From the NCBI RefSeq assembly GCF_031501865.1, contig NZ_JARRCW010000001.1:4292001-4356000 (forward strand): DNA of 64,000 nucleotides, in the 5' to 3' direction. The stretch is from Pseudovibrio sp. M1P-2-3 (GTDB lineage Bacteria; Pseudomonadota; Alphaproteobacteria; Rhizobiales; Stappiaceae). The notes beneath the pieces were generated by a model. The model saw only the letters and a list, made by a program, of their open reading frames with translations, made no database searches and was not told the origin of the DNA. Below are positions 1 through 8,771 of this stretch, piece after piece (position 1 is the first letter of the stretch; every line of letters begins with the position of its first letter). The translations under genes and the position numbers were made by a program.

Positions 1-130
1 CAAAGCCATAATAGACAACCAGAATAGCCACTGTTTGTCCCACAACAGCCAACCACCGAAGCCGGACCAGTGTATCCAGTTTTACCTGATGACCCAGCAG
101 GCTAGATGGCCCGTCAAATTCACTGGTCAT
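1..130 (-). CDS. RegB/ActS-type sensor histidine kinase, N-terminal fragment
   Basis: Only the first 43 codons lie in the window; the gene continues beyond the left edge. The start is the ATG at 130-128. The readable protein has a short polar N-terminus, then VKLDTLVRLRWLAVVGQT followed by a hydrophobic stretch (residues about 27-43). The 'LxTLVRLRWLAVxGQT' signature at the first membrane segment is typical of the RegB/PrrB/ActS redox-responsive kinases of alphaproteobacteria. In that family a six-helix membrane domain precedes a quinone/redox-sensing kinase core, none of which is visible here. It diverges from secB across about 230 bp. The identification rests on one short motif, so another membrane kinase of the same fold is possible. 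Confidence 0.65.
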   Translation of the reverse strand, partial: MTSEFDGPSSLLGHQVKLDTLVRLRWLAVVGQTVAILVVYYGF

Positions 131-363
131 TCAAAACTCTCCCAGAAGTAAAGTCTTTTTCAATTTATCCATTCCAGCCTAAATAAAATGCAATTAGTTA
201 ATAGTTCGAACAACTCTATCCTTTGGCTGTCAACACAGGTAAACTCTTGTATCAATCATATACACATGTTAGCCAACTATGAGTTGGACATCGGTATAAA
301 AGCGTGGATCACCACTCCAGCATACCGCAACTACTCATTGCAATGCATAACCGGGAAAGAAAT
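131..363. other. Divergent intergenic region (sensor kinase / secB)
   Basis: This AT-rich 233-bp gap must hold the promoters of the leftward kinase gene and of secB. I see no clean sigma-70 pair that I would defend. The secB ribosome-binding site is a weak purine run (GGGAAAGAA) about 5 bases before the ATG at 364. Confidence 0.4.
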
Positions 364-849
364 ATGAGCGAAAATCAAGAGGCTCCAAAAGGTGAGCAAG
401 TAGCTCCAGGTATGAACATTCTGGCGCAATACATTAAAGATCTTTCTTTTGAAAATCCAAATGCTCCAAAATCACTACAACCCGGTGAACAGCCGAAGCT
501 GGACATCAACGTTAATGTAGGTGCAAACCCGGTTGGTGAAGACCAGTTCGAAGTTACACTGACATTGACAGCCAAGGCAAACACACCTGAGCAAGTCATG
601 TTTGCAGCTGAGCTCGTCTACAGCGGTGTCTTCAAAATCACCGGCGTACCAAAAGAGCACATGCACCCATTCATTCTCATTGAATGCCCACGTATGCTGT
701 TCCCATTTGCACGCAACATCTTGGCAGACACAACCCGCAATGGTGGCTTCCCACCACTAATGCTGGATCCAATCGACTTTGCGGCACTGTATCGTCAGAA
801 TCTTGCAAAGCAGGCTGAAGCTGAAAAACAGGCTCAGCAGCCTAACTAA
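364..849 (+). CDS. secB: Protein-export chaperone SecB
   Basis: SecB is a cytosolic homotetramer that keeps preproteins unfolded and hands them to SecA for export. The product is 161 residues, the usual alphaproteobacterial length. Visible family signatures are the N-terminal '[16 protein letters not shown]' strand (residues about 17-32), the central 'VNVGANP...[11 protein letters not shown]' sheet and the C-terminal '[24 protein letters not shown]' helix region. The reading frame is open upstream to 304, but the extra 20 residues (MDHHSS...) are unlike SecB, so the ATG at 364 is chosen. The gene stands alone, divergent from a kinase gene and convergent with pyrF, and ends at a hairpin shared with pyrF. 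Its partner secA is also in this window, about 52 kb away. Confidence 0.93.
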   Translation: MSENQEAPKGEQVAPGMNILAQYIKDLSFENPNAPKSLQPGEQPKLDINVNVGANPVGEDQFEVTLTLTAKANTPEQVMFAAELVYSGVFKITGVPKEHMHPFILIECPRMLFPFARNILADTTRNGGFPPLMLDPIDFAALYRQNLAKQAEAEKQAQQPN

Positions 850-859
850 TTCAAGTTTT

Positions 860-905
860 AATGCGGACAGTTTCAGTTCCAGACAACTGCTGTCCGCATT
901 TTGCT
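860..905. terminator. Bidirectional terminator between secB and pyrF
   Basis: An 11-bp perfect inverted repeat (AATGCGGACAG at 860-870, CTGTCCGCATT at 890-900) with a 19-base loop sits between the convergent secB and pyrF stops. It is flanked by T-rich DNA on the plus strand and by A-rich DNA at its left edge, so it could serve both genes. Confidence 0.7.
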
Positions 906-910
906 ACTTT

Positions 911-1627
911 CTAAAGCGCGGCAGCAATTTCCTCGACAATTTTCTGCGCGGCTAAACGGCGGTCTCCTGCATTCAAGATTGGCCGACCAATCACCAGATA
1001 ATCTGAACCGGCTTGAATGGCATTCTGTGGAGTCATAATACGCTTCTGGTCACCTACACTTGACCCAGTTGGGCGAACTCCCGGCGTAACGATGGCAAGT
1101 TGCTCACCAAATCGGTTACGCACATCGCTCGCCTCCATAGGCGAACAAACAACGCCGCCCATGCCAGCAGCAGCTGCATCTTTTGTTCGGTTACTCACAA
1201 GCTCTGGGATCTGATCCTTATACCCGGCATCAACCAGATCGCGTTGATCCATGGATGTGAGAACTGTCACCCCCAGCAGACATAAGTCTTTATTCCCAGT
1301 TTCTTTTAGGGCCGCCACCGCCGCACGCATTGTTTTAGGGTATGCATGCAGCGTCACAAAGCGCATGCCCATCGTACTGATATTTTTAACCGCGCTGGCA
1401 ATTGTATTATCAATATCAAGCAGCTTCACATCTAGAAAAACTGAATGCCCCTCTTTGGCAAGTTCTTCAGCAAATGCTAATCCACCCGCAAATTGCAATT
1501 GCATTCCAACCTTATAGGTACCAACCACGCCCTTCGTTTCTTCAACGATTGCGCGGGCCTGCTCAACATCGGGAACATCAAGCGGCAGAATAAGACGGTC
1601 TGTGGCGTTTTCAGGCTTAAAGGACAT
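911..1627 (-). CDS. pyrF: Orotidine 5'-phosphate decarboxylase
   Basis: This enzyme makes UMP from OMP, the last step of de novo pyrimidine synthesis, in the cytosol. The 238-residue product is a TIM barrel of normal length. The catalytic DxKxxDIxNT motif is intact (D66, K68, D71; 'DVKLLDIDNT'), as are the phosphate-binding 'TPGVRP' loop near residue 190 and 'DYLVIGRPI' near the C-terminus. The frame extends nine codons upstream, but the ATG at 1627 has a GGAGC Shine-Dalgarno and gives the family-typical N-terminus. It diverges from the his operon and converges on secB. No neighbouring pyrimidine genes are present. Confidence 0.94.
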   Translation of the reverse strand: MSFKPENATDRLILPLDVPDVEQARAIVEETKGVVGTYKVGMQLQFAGGLAFAEELAKEGHSVFLDVKLLDIDNTIASAVKNISTMGMRFVTLHAYPKTMRAAVAALKETGNKDLCLLGVTVLTSMDQRDLVDAGYKDQIPELVSNRTKDAAAAGMGGVVCSPMEASDVRNRFGEQLAIVTPGVRPTGSSVGDQKRIMTPQNAIQAGSDYLVIGRPILNAGDRRLAAQKIVEEIAAAL

Positions 1628-1699
1628 GACGTGCTCCGTTTTTTTGCAAGGCAAACGGTCGGTTTCCTATCATTGACAGTGCTCTTTGACCACTTTTTA

Positions 1700-1770
1700 A
1701 TGAAAACCCTAGTGGTTTTTCCATAACAGGTGTTTTCAGGTGACATAACGCCTGATAAAACACCCGGACT
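1700..1770 (+). promoter_or_regulatory. hisB leader with two consecutive hairpins
   Basis: Upstream of hisB lie two inverted repeats in tandem. The first is AAAACC (1703-1708) with GGTTTT (1714-1719), followed by a T. The second is GGTGTTTTCAGG (1729-1740) with CCTG-AT-AAAACACC (1751-1764), a 12-bp stem broken by a 2-base bulge. They fall between the pyrF start and the hisB ATG at 1817. No histidine-rich leader peptide is apparent, so classical attenuation is not supported. Their role is unknown. Confidence 0.4.
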
Positions 1771-1816
1771 CTTTGAGATTCCTCGGAATCTTCGCTTTAG
1801 TGTTAAAGGAAGTAAA

Positions 1817-2410
1817 ATGCGTCAAGCTGCAATTGCACGCACCACCAAAGAAACAGATATCAACGTTTCTGTTGTTCTGGACGGTACAGGAAAATCTGAC
1901 ATTTCAACAGGTGTAGGCTTCTTTGATCATATGCTTGAGCAACTATGCCGACATTCCCTAACGGATATAGCGGTTAAGGCCACGGGTGACTATCATATCG
2001 ATGACCATCACACTGTTGAAGATGTGGGGATTGCACTGGGACAGGCTTTTAAACAAGCTCTCGGCGATATGGGGGGTATTACCCGATATGCGGACACCCA
2101 TTTGGCAATGGATGAAGCTCTGACCCGTGTCGCTTTGGATGTATCCGGTCGCCCGTTCCTTGTTTGGCAAGTCGAGTTTCCAAAAGATAAAATCGGCACA
2201 TTTGATACGGAGCTTTGTGAGGAGTTCTTCCGCGCTTTTGCTATGAATGCGGGTTTCACCCTCCACATAACAAACATTTATGGCTCTAATTGTCATCACA
2301 TCGCAGAAACCTGTTTTAAGGCTGTTGCCCGTACAATCCGCTCTGCAATAGAGTTTGATTCAAGACAGGAAGGCCGGGTACCCACAACAAAGGGTCAGCT
2401 CGGCGGCTAA
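1817..2410 (+). CDS. hisB: Imidazoleglycerol-phosphate dehydratase
   Basis: The enzyme dehydrates imidazole-glycerol phosphate to imidazole-acetol phosphate (step 6 of His synthesis). It is the monofunctional 197-residue form, without the phosphatase domain of enteric HisB. Both manganese-binding motifs are intact: HHTVED (residues 64-69) and CHHIAE (from residue 159). The frame is open from 1730, but the ATG at 1817 follows a GGAAG site and gives the normal N-terminus. It opens the cluster hisB-DUF2628-hisH-hisA-hisF-hisE-coaA, which is transcribed together by spacing (17, 11, 38, -4, 46 and 44 bp). Confidence 0.95.
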   Translation: MRQAAIARTTKETDINVSVVLDGTGKSDISTGVGFFDHMLEQLCRHSLTDIAVKATGDYHIDDHHTVEDVGIALGQAFKQALGDMGGITRYADTHLAMDEALTRVALDVSGRPFLVWQVEFPKDKIGTFDTELCEEFFRAFAMNAGFTLHITNIYGSNCHHIAETCFKAVARTIRSAIEFDSRQEGRVPTTKGQLGG

Positions 2411-2427
2411 ACATCAAGGAGAATACC

Positions 2428-2913
2428 TTGGCAGTCTACATGGTCATGTCCCCGCCCGATACTGCGGCACAGTCCTCCCATAGACCAAAATCGAAATCTC
2501 CTAGATTTATTCGTGACGGGTTTCATTGGCTGGCACTGCTGTTTCCTCTTTTATGGATGTTATTCAACCGTATGTGGTTGATTTTTATTATTTCCATAGC
2601 CGGGCTCATCATTATGCAAACTGCCTTATCCGCTTTTCCGGTTATGCCGAGCGTTATCATAGTTGCGCTCTTCTCAATTTTCATCGCTTTGGAAGCTGGT
2701 GCATTAAAGGCTTGGTCTTTAAAAAGAAAAAACTGGTCCGTCATCGATATTGTAAGCGGATCAAATCTTGAAGAAGCTGAAGCAAGATTTTTCAGTAGGT
2801 GGGCCAATTCACCTGATATCAATAGGGAGATGCCGATAGGCTCCGGCTCTTCCACCAAGTCACAGCCGAAAATGAGCAAAAATAGCGTTATCGGCCTTAC
2901 ACTTGACCCCTAG
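2428..2913 (+). CDS. DUF2628 family membrane protein
   Basis: The 161-residue protein has a polar N-terminus, then three closely spaced hydrophobic segments (about residues 33-46, 49-64 and 72-90) and a hydrophilic C-terminal tail. This matches the DUF2628 family, which in Rhizobiales lies between hisB and hisH. The preferred start is a TTG at 2428 because an AAGGAG Shine-Dalgarno sits six bases before it; the ATG at 2440 is too far from that site. It is 17 bp after hisB and 11 bp before hisH, so it is part of the his transcript. The function is unknown, and nothing in it suggests a histidine-pathway enzyme. Confidence 0.8.
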   Translation: MAVYMVMSPPDTAAQSSHRPKSKSPRFIRDGFHWLALLFPLLWMLFNRMWLIFIISIAGLIIMQTALSAFPVMPSVIIVALFSIFIALEAGALKAWSLKRKNWSVIDIVSGSNLEEAEARFFSRWANSPDINREMPIGSGSSTKSQPKMSKNSVIGLTLDP

Positions 2914-2924
2914 GAGAACATTCT

Positions 2925-3578
2925 ATGCGTGTCGCGATTATCGATTATGGTTCTGGAAACTTACGCTCCGCCGCTAAGGCGTTTGAGCGGGCCGCCCATA
3001 ATCATCATCATGCGCATGAGATCATCGTTTCGAACTCTCCTGAAGCTGTTTTGACTGCTGATAGAGTTGTGCTGCCGGGTGTTGGCGCCTTTGCAGATTG
3101 CCGCAAAGGCCTACAGGCTCTCACGGGTATGGAAGAGGCCCTCAACGAAGTCGTTCGAAACAAGGCACGCCCTTTTCTCGGGATCTGCGTCGGAATGCAA
3201 TTGCTTGCAACACGAGGTCTCGAGTTTGAAACCTCTCAAGGCCTAGACTGGGTTGCTGGTGACGTTGTTTCTATGGATCTGAATGATCCAGATCTAAAAA
3301 TCCCCCACATGGGGTGGAACACGCTCAACCTTCAACATAAAGACCACGTCCTTCTTCAAGATATTGAAACAGGGCCGGATGGGTTGCACGCCTATTTCGT
3401 ACACTCCTATCATTTCCAACCACGAAACTCTAAAAATCAGATTGCAACCTTTAACTATGGTGGTGAATTTACAGCAATAGTTGGAGAAGAAAACATTATT
3501 GGAACCCAATTTCATCCAGAGAAAAGCCAAAAATTGGGCCTTCAGTTCATCTCAAACTTTCTAAGCTGGGCTCCCTAA
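2925..3578 (+). CDS. hisH: Imidazole glycerol phosphate synthase, glutaminase subunit
   Basis: HisH is a class I glutamine amidotransferase that releases ammonia from glutamine and channels it to HisF. The 217-residue product shows the oxyanion loop 'PGVGAF' (residues 51-56), the nucleophile C88 in 'GICVGMQ', the 'HMGWN' segment and the H197/E199 pair in 'GTQFHPEKS', completing the catalytic triad. A TAGGAGA ribosome site precedes the ATG. It lies between DUF2628 and hisA in the his operon; its partner hisF is two genes downstream. Confidence 0.95.
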   Translation: MRVAIIDYGSGNLRSAAKAFERAAHNHHHAHEIIVSNSPEAVLTADRVVLPGVGAFADCRKGLQALTGMEEALNEVVRNKARPFLGICVGMQLLATRGLEFETSQGLDWVAGDVVSMDLNDPDLKIPHMGWNTLNLQHKDHVLLQDIETGPDGLHAYFVHSYHFQPRNSKNQIATFNYGGEFTAIVGEENIIGTQFHPEKSQKLGLQFISNFLSWAP

Positions 3579-3616
3579 GCCCACCCTGAAAGACACTATA
3601 GTTCAAGGAAAATGCA

Positions 3617-4360
3617 ATGATTATCTTTCCCGCTATTGACCTCAAAAATGGCCAATGTGTTCGGCTAAAGCTGGGTGATATGGATCAAGCAACCGTCTTC
3701 AATGATGATCCCTCCAACCAAGCCAAGGCGTTCCAGGAGCAGGGTTTCGAATGGCTACACGTTGTTGATTTGGATGGCGCGTTTGCTGGTGAGAGTCGTA
3801 ACGGTAACGCTGTTGAGGCCATATTGAAAGCCACCACCAATCCAGTGCAGCTTGGCGGTGGAATTCGGACAATGGAACACATAGATGCTTGGCTCGAAAA
3901 AGGAATTGCGCGGGTTATTCTGGGCACAGTTGCCCTACGGGATCCTGAATTGGTCAAAGCTGCCTGTAAGAAATATCCTGATCGCATCGCAGTAGGAATT
4001 GATGCAAAAGGTGGCAAGGTAGCAGTTGAAGGTTGGGCCGAAACCTCTGAACTCTCTGTGGTTGATCTCGCCAAACAGTTTGATGATGCCGGTGTAGCTA
4101 CGATTATCTATACGGACATTGATCGTGATGGCGTGCTTAGAGGCCTGAACATTGAATCCACGCTCGAGCTTGCAAACGCCGTTTCCATTCCAATTATTGC
4201 CTCAGGTGGATTGGCAGATATTGATGACATCAAACGATTGGTTCAGGAAGATTGCGACATTCTAGAGGGAGCCATCTCCGGCAGAGCCCTTTACGATGGT
4301 CGCCTTAACCCTGCCGAGGCCCTCTCTCTCATCCAGCAAAGCCGTGAGGCCCAGTCATGA
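3617..4360 (+). CDS. hisA: ProFAR isomerase (phosphoribosylformimino-AICAR-P isomerase)
   Basis: HisA is a (beta/alpha)8-barrel that performs the Amadori rearrangement of ProFAR to PRFAR. The 247-residue product carries the expected catalytic aspartates D8 ('AIDLKNG') and D129 ('VGIDAKGG'), and the two phosphate-binding half-barrel motifs 'LGGGIR' (residues 79-84) and 'IASGGLAD'. The start is preceded by CAAGGAAAA. Its stop overlaps the hisF start by four bases (ATGA), which indicates translational coupling with the enzyme that uses its product. Confidence 0.95.
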   Translation: MIIFPAIDLKNGQCVRLKLGDMDQATVFNDDPSNQAKAFQEQGFEWLHVVDLDGAFAGESRNGNAVEAILKATTNPVQLGGGIRTMEHIDAWLEKGIARVILGTVALRDPELVKAACKKYPDRIAVGIDAKGGKVAVEGWAETSELSVVDLAKQFDDAGVATIIYTDIDRDGVLRGLNIESTLELANAVSIPIIASGGLADIDDIKRLVQEDCDILEGAISGRALYDGRLNPAEALSLIQQSREAQS

Positions 4361-5142
4361 CACTGAAGGCACGCATAATACCTTGTTTGGATGTGAAGGA
4401 TGGGCGCGTTGTTAAAGGCGTAAACTTCGTAGATCTCATTGATGCCGGTGACCCTGTAGAAGCAGCAAAAGCGTATGATGCAGCTGGAGCTGACGAACTG
4501 ACATTTCTCGACATCACAGCCTCTACCGACAACAGAGATACTATCTATGATGTCGTTCAAAGAACCGCTGAGCAATGCTTCATGCCTATGACTGTTGGGG
4601 GAGGCGTTCGCACTACCGAGGATATTCGCAAACTCCTAGTTGCAGGGGCTGACAAGGTTTCCATCAACACCGCTGCTGTCAAAAGACCGAAATTCATCAA
4701 AGAAGCCGCTGAAAAGTTTGGTAGCCAGTGCATTGTGGTCTCCATTGATGCAAAACAAGTCTCCGAGGATGGAGAACCCAAACGGTTTGAAATCTTCACA
4801 CACGGCGGAAGAACTCCTACCGGTATTGATGCTATCGAGTTTGCACGTCAGGCCGTTGAATTGGGTGCAGGCGAGCTTCTTGTCACGTCTATGGACCGGG
4901 ATGGCACGAAAGAGGGCTATAACATTGACCTGACACGCACCATTGCTGATGCAGTTTCGGTTCCAGTTATTGCCTCCGGAGGTGTCGGTACACTCGACCA
5001 TCTTGTGGAAGGCGTCCGCGACGGACATGCAACAGCGGTTTTGGCTGCCTCCATCTTTCATTTTGGCACTCATACGATTGAAGAGGCGAAACAGCATATG
5101 GCTGAAGCCGGAGTTCCAGTACGTCTTGACAACCAAACCTAG
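4357..5142 (+). CDS. hisF: Imidazole glycerol phosphate synthase, cyclase subunit
   Basis: HisF condenses PRFAR with ammonia from HisH to give imidazole-glycerol phosphate and AICAR. It is a 261-residue barrel related to HisA, with catalytic D12 ('[12 protein letters not shown]') and D131 ('VSIDAKQ') and phosphate loops 'VGGGVR' (residues 80-85) and 'IASGGVG'. It starts inside the hisA stop codon. The complete HisH/HisF pair is present in this operon. Confidence 0.95.
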   Translation: MTLKARIIPCLDVKDGRVVKGVNFVDLIDAGDPVEAAKAYDAAGADELTFLDITASTDNRDTIYDVVQRTAEQCFMPMTVGGGVRTTEDIRKLLVAGADKVSINTAAVKRPKFIKEAAEKFGSQCIVVSIDAKQVSEDGEPKRFEIFTHGGRTPTGIDAIEFARQAVELGAGELLVTSMDRDGTKEGYNIDLTRTIADAVSVPVIASGGVGTLDHLVEGVRDGHATAVLAASIFHFGTHTIEEAKQHMAEAGVPVRLDNQT

Positions 5143-5188
5143 TGATTTTGGGCCGTTCAAGCTCAAAATTCCGTATAAGGCTAAACAA

Positions 5189-5512
5189 ATGACTAATTTT
5201 ACCCTTGAGGACCTTGAGGCTATTGTTAGCGAACGAGCGGCGAGCACAGACAACAAGTCATACACCCGCCAGCTCATGGAAAGGGGCGTATCCAAGTGCG
5301 CTCAAAAAGTGGGAGAAGAGGCTGTTGAAGCTGCAATTGCGGCTGTTAACGGTGATAAGCAAGAGCTGATCGGAGAAAGTGCAGATTTACTCTATCATCT
5401 TCTCGTATTGTTAAAATGTTCAGATGTGTCCTTGAGGGAGGTTATGGATACGCTTGCAAGTCGAACCGGAATGACCGGTCTTGAAGAGAAAGCTTCACGA
5501 GCTGAAATCTAG
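5189..5512 (+). CDS. hisE: Phosphoribosyl-ATP pyrophosphatase
   Basis: HisE hydrolyses PR-ATP to PR-AMP. The 107-residue all-helical protein has the MazG-like metal-binding motifs 'KVGEEAVE' (residues 40-47) and 'ESADLLYH' (63-70). The frame is open far upstream, overlapping hisF, but homology begins at the ATG at 5189, which has AAGG eight bases upstream. HisE is a stand-alone protein here; no hisI partner is in the window, as expected where hisI is unlinked. Confidence 0.94.
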   Translation: MTNFTLEDLEAIVSERAASTDNKSYTRQLMERGVSKCAQKVGEEAVEAAIAAVNGDKQELIGESADLLYHLLVLLKCSDVSLREVMDTLASRTGMTGLEEKASRAEI

Positions 5513-5556
5513 GTCGTGAAGATACTACGACTTGCTAGGCGTCCTGTAAAAACACC

Positions 5557-6528
5557 ATGTTAATGCAAGAAAAACTGCAAGATCTTACTGAGCTGGATTT
5601 GTCACCCTTCACTGTATTTTCTGAACAGGAATGGGCCAGACTTCGTGCAGATACACCCATGACGCTTAGTCGTCAGGAAGTGCTTAATCTGCAAAGTCTG
5701 AATGACCATGTCTCGCTTGAGCAGGTTGAGAATATTTATCTCCCGCTGTCGCGTTTGCTCGCCTACTATGTGGAGGCAACTCAAAGCCTTCATAGCGCGA
5801 CGAAGCGTTTTTTTGGCATGAATGGTAGGAAATCACCATATATTATCGGGGTAGCAGGATCTGTAGCTGTCGGAAAGTCGACAACAGCACGCCTATTGCA
5901 GGCCCTTATGGCTCGCTGGCCAGCCAGCCCTAAAGTTGACCTGATCACCACAGACGGCTTTCTATATCCCAACTCCATTCTGGAAAGTCAGGGCTTGATG
6001 CGCCGCAAGGGCTTTCCCGAAAGCTATGACCGCTCCGCACTCTTGAAGTTTCTGAGTGACATCAAAGCAGGTCAGCAAAACGTACAAGCCCCAATTTATT
6101 CGCACTTCTTCTATGATGTCATGCCAGCTCAGTACGTCACAGTGAACCAGCCGGATATATTGATTGTTGAGGGCCTGAACGTCCTGCAAACAACTAGCCT
6201 TTCAAAAGAAGCTCGGGCAGTACCATTCGTCTCAGATTTTTTTGATTTTTCTATCTATATTGATGCAAGCAAGGGTATCTTGGAACGGTGGTACCTTGAA
6301 AGGTTTATGCGCCTTCGCGAGACCGCGTTTAGAGACCCCGGCTCATATTTCCATAAGTATTCCAGCATCTCGGATGAGGAAGCAAAAATAACAGCAAAAG
6401 ACCTCTGGGAGAACATTAATTTAGAAAACTTGCGCAACAATATTTTACCGACAAGACCAAGGGCTGACTTAATTCTCACAAAAGCTGAAAGCCATAGAAT
6501 TGGATCGGTGGCCCTGAGAAAAATATAG
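5557..6528 (+). CDS. coaA: Type I pantothenate kinase
   Basis: CoaA phosphorylates pantothenate, the committed step of coenzyme A synthesis. The 323-residue product is of normal length and shows the Walker A loop [12 protein letters not shown] (residues 98-109), 'TTDGFLYPN', '[11 protein letters not shown]' and '[12 protein letters not shown]', all hallmarks of the prokaryotic type I enzyme. Two in-frame ATGs (5557 and 5563) are possible starts and neither has a strong Shine-Dalgarno. It follows hisE by 44 bp and probably belongs to the his transcript. It converges on the DUF2794 gene with only three bases between the stop codons. Confidence 0.93.
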   Translation: MLMQEKLQDLTELDLSPFTVFSEQEWARLRADTPMTLSRQEVLNLQSLNDHVSLEQVENIYLPLSRLLAYYVEATQSLHSATKRFFGMNGRKSPYIIGVAGSVAVGKSTTARLLQALMARWPASPKVDLITTDGFLYPNSILESQGLMRRKGFPESYDRSALLKFLSDIKAGQQNVQAPIYSHFFYDVMPAQYVTVNQPDILIVEGLNVLQTTSLSKEARAVPFVSDFFDFSIYIDASKGILERWYLERFMRLRETAFRDPGSYFHKYSSISDEEAKITAKDLWENINLENLRNNILPTRPRADLILTKAESHRIGSVALRKI

Positions 6529-6531
6529 GTC

Positions 6532-6912
6532 CTAGCTGACAATACGAAGGTGCTTCTTCTTTTCGAAGAACTTCAATACGCTAGACAGTTCATGTCCACG
6601 TTTGAGGATAGATCCAGACATGTTTATCAAATAGTATGCCCCTTGTTTACGTGCGAGCTGAGGGGCCTTAACTATTCGATAAAGGGGCATTTCACTTGCC
6701 CTACGAAAGATTGAGAATGCGGCCTGCTCTCTTCCATGATCTATGGCATAATCACGCCATTCTCCACTAGCGACCATCCTACCATAAACATTTAGGATCT
6801 GGCTGAGTTCGGTCCGGTGAAAGCACACGACTTTTATAGGTAGAGTGCTGCTCATACAAAGCTGTGAATTGGCTGAGGGCTTACGCTTTGATATTTCTTC
6901 ACCATCACTCAT
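6532..6912 (-). CDS. DUF2794 family protein
   Basis: The 126-residue cytosolic protein has a short variable N-terminus, followed by the conserved block 'RTELSQILNVYGRMV', 'EWRDYAIDH', 'RRASEMPLYRI', 'ARKQGAYYLI' and 'ILKRGHEL'. This matches DUF2794, a family of unknown function widespread in Alphaproteobacteria. The ATG at 6912 has a strong GGGAGGGG ribosome site. It is monocistronic, transcribed toward coaA, with three bases between the convergent stops and no terminator between them. Confidence 0.82.
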   Translation of the reverse strand: MSDGEEISKRKPSANSQLCMSSTLPIKVVCFHRTELSQILNVYGRMVASGEWRDYAIDHGREQAAFSIFRRASEMPLYRIVKAPQLARKQGAYYLINMSGSILKRGHELSSVLKFFEKKKHLRIVS

Positions 6913-7161
6913 GGCCCCTCCCGTCTTCTAGTACTCAAAGCTCACGCCTCTCCATTTAGGGAGAACGCGGGCAAGACGGTCTCATGTTGGAACATCAGTT
7001 AACATTGCGCAAGTCTATGTGTCCTAATCAAGATGTTACACTGTAAAAAATCAGTGGCAGCACGAGAAACGCCTAAAACAAACTTTGTTTTGCCGTATTC
7101 ACGCCTTCAGGTAGTCTTTTTGATAAAACACACTCATCACAGCCCCTAAGAGGCAAGGTTT

Positions 7162-7206
7162 CCTCCCACTCTCACCCAATCCCCCTACCCTCTGGAGAGT
7201 GGGAGG
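7162..7206. repeat. Long hairpin / REP-like palindrome
   Basis: CCTCCCACTCTC (7162-7173) pairs perfectly with GAGAGTGGGAGG (7195-7206) across a 21-base C-rich loop. There is no T-run after either arm, so it is not an intrinsic terminator. The composition resembles dispersed palindromic (REP-like) elements; copy number cannot be judged from one window. Confidence 0.5.
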
Positions 7207-7215
7207 CCCTGACTC

Positions 7216-7245
7216 CAATTCAATCCGCAATTCAATCCGCAATTC
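7216..7245. repeat. Short tandem repeat, 12-base unit
   Basis: CAATTCAATCCG is repeated exactly at 7216-7227 and 7228-7239, with a half copy to 7245. It lies ten bases after the 7162-7206 palindrome. Confidence 0.8.
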
Positions 7246-7518
7246 CAAATAGCGGTACTGGATGGAGATAAGCAGATGGGAAGTATACAGATTTTCCAAT
7301 GCACCTTGTACCTGATACGGATTGCCGTCCCTCACCTTGAGCTAAAATCTCTTCCACATTTTCAGCAACCACCGCCAATAGCGCTACAATCTATATTAGG
7401 GAGGAAAAGTAACGCTTATAAACCAATAGAGTTTTTCCTCTCGCTCCATCAAAGTTCATTACCAATCAAACTTTAGTAAGGTTAGCGTAATTTCAATACC
7501 CTATATCCAATTTTCAGC

Positions 7519-7546
7519 TTGCAAGCGCCCCTATCCCTTGTAATAC
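7519..7546 (+). promoter_or_regulatory. Candidate sigma-70 promoter of ppa
   Basis: TTGCAA (7519-7524) and TAATAC (7541-7546) are separated by 16 bases, and the ppa ATG lies 30 bases further on. It is the best promoter-like pair in the gap, but was judged by eye only. Confidence 0.4.
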
Positions 7547-7575
7547 AGACTTCAACTGAAATTGGAGTAAATAGA

Positions 7576-8109
7576 ATGCGCTTGGACTGCATCCCCATTG
7601 GGAAAAACCCACCGGAAGACGTGAACGTCATCATTGAGGTTCCTGTCGGTGGTGAGCCAATCAAGTACGAAATGGAAAAAGAATCCGGTGCCATGTATGT
7701 AGACCGGTTCCTTTACACCCCAATGCGCTACCCAGGCAACTATGGCTTTGTACCACACACATTATGCGGTGATGGCGACCCTATTGACGTTATTGTTGTA
7801 AATCAGCGTCCTATCATGCCTGGTGCTGTTATGAGCTGTCGCCCAATTGGCGTCCTCATCATGGAAGACGAGTCCGGTCAGGATGAGAAAATCATCGCAG
7901 TCCCGAGCACAAAGCTCACACGTCGCTATGAAAGCGTAAAGACTGTTGATGACCTGCCGGAAATCACAGTTAAGCAGATTGAGCACTTCTTCGAACACTA
8001 CAAGGACCTTGAGCCAAACAAATGGGTCAAGATCAAAGGTGTTGAAGGTGTTGAGGAAGCGCAAAAACTGATCGTTGAATCTATCGAGCGTTATAAAAAC
8101 GAAGGCTGA
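7576..8109 (+). CDS. ppa: Inorganic pyrophosphatase (soluble, family I)
   Basis: The enzyme hydrolyses pyrophosphate, pulling biosynthetic reactions forward. The 177-residue product has the signature DGDPIDV (residues 66-72) with the metal-binding aspartates D66, D68 and D71, and the substrate-contact segments '[16 protein letters not shown]' and 'YPGNYGFVP'. The frame is open from 7519, but the ATG at 7576 has TTGGAG upstream and gives the family N-terminus (MRLDCIPIG). It is monocistronic with its own terminator. Confidence 0.95.
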   Translation: MRLDCIPIGKNPPEDVNVIIEVPVGGEPIKYEMEKESGAMYVDRFLYTPMRYPGNYGFVPHTLCGDGDPIDVIVVNQRPIMPGAVMSCRPIGVLIMEDESGQDEKIIAVPSTKLTRRYESVKTVDDLPEITVKQIEHFFEHYKDLEPNKWVKIKGVEGVEEAQKLIVESIERYKNEG

Positions 8110-8134
8110 TACGAACAGGCCTTCTATTCAGACT

Positions 8135-8170
8135 AAAACCGCCAATCTATATTGGCGGTTTTTTAGTTTT
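8135..8170 (+). terminator. Intrinsic terminator of ppa
   Basis: AAAACCGCCAAT (8135-8146) and ATTGGCGGTTTT (8151-8162) form a 12-bp stem with a 4-base loop, running into a T-rich tail. It lies 26 bases after the ppa stop. Confidence 0.9.
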
Positions 8171-8223
8171 TGGGAAAAGCAGATTACTCATCAGCAGTCC
8201 CATAAGGTGACACCCTTACCCAT

Positions 8224-8763
8224 TCACCTCTTCAATGAACGCCCACCCAATATAGCCCCACATAAAGCTATAAATGCGATACCTGTTGAATAAATGACAT
8301 TCCACCCAGCAAAGGAAAGCCCTAGAATACGTAGAGCCGCATTGGAGCAGCTCACGATCCGTTCATTGGAAAGTGCCTGCATCATATTTGATGCACTAAG
8401 CTGGATATCGCCACCGCCACCACAGTCATTGGGTCCCAGCCAGAACCCCCATTCCGCACCTGCTTGATATATACCAATACCACCACCATAAACAAATAAT
8501 CCGGCGGCAAGAAGGAGTAGAAGCGACCCTACCCATCCGAACTTAGTAGTCTGGGCACAGAGGAACGCAAGAAGGCTGATAATTAAACCTATATAATACG
8601 GATTTCTCTGAGCTAAGCACAATTTACATGGCACATAGCCACCTAAAATCTCAAACCCCCAAGCCATGGTAATCGCAACTATACAACCGAGGAAAACAAG
8701 AACTGCTCCGGTAGAGCGGAAATTACGCATCAGTCCTTTCATAGGACTGGATAATGTAGACAT
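8224..8763 (-). CDS. dsbB: Disulfide bond formation protein DsbB
   Basis: DsbB reoxidises periplasmic DsbA and passes electrons to quinone in the inner membrane. The 179-residue protein has four hydrophobic segments, the first periplasmic CxxC (C46, C49 in 'VPCKLC') followed by the 'LAQRNPYY' segment, and the second cysteine pair C114 and C139, so both redox pairs are present. A glycine run (GGGG) after C114 is typical of alphaproteobacterial members. It lies eight bases downstream of the DedA-like gene, in one transcript. Confidence 0.88.
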   Translation of the reverse strand: MSTLSSPMKGLMRNFRSTGAVLVFLGCIVAITMAWGFEILGGYVPCKLCLAQRNPYYIGLIISLLAFLCAQTTKFGWVGSLLLLLAAGLFVYGGGIGIYQAGAEWGFWLGPNDCGGGGDIQLSASNMMQALSNERIVSCSNAALRILGLSFAGWNVIYSTGIAFIALCGAILGGRSLKR

Positions 8764-8771
8764 AGCAACCT

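Larger units (their letters stand above)
6913..7575. other. 663-bp non-coding region upstream of ppa
   Basis: No convincing gene is seen. Short open frames at 7099-7335 (minus) and 7276-7476 (plus) cross a palindrome and simple repeats and look spurious. The region holds a perfect 12-bp inverted repeat (7162-7206), 2.5 copies of a 12-base tandem repeat (7216-7245), and a plausible ppa promoter near 7519-7546. Confidence 0.6.

Noticed and set aside
4636-5295. 219-codon minus-strand frame opposite hisF-hisE
   Set aside because: It lies wholly antisense to two well-supported histidine genes and has no recognisable domain; it is a shadow frame.
7099-7476. Short open frames in the ppa upstream region
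   Set aside because: They cross the 7162-7206 palindrome and the tandem repeat, and their sequence is that of repeats translated by chance.
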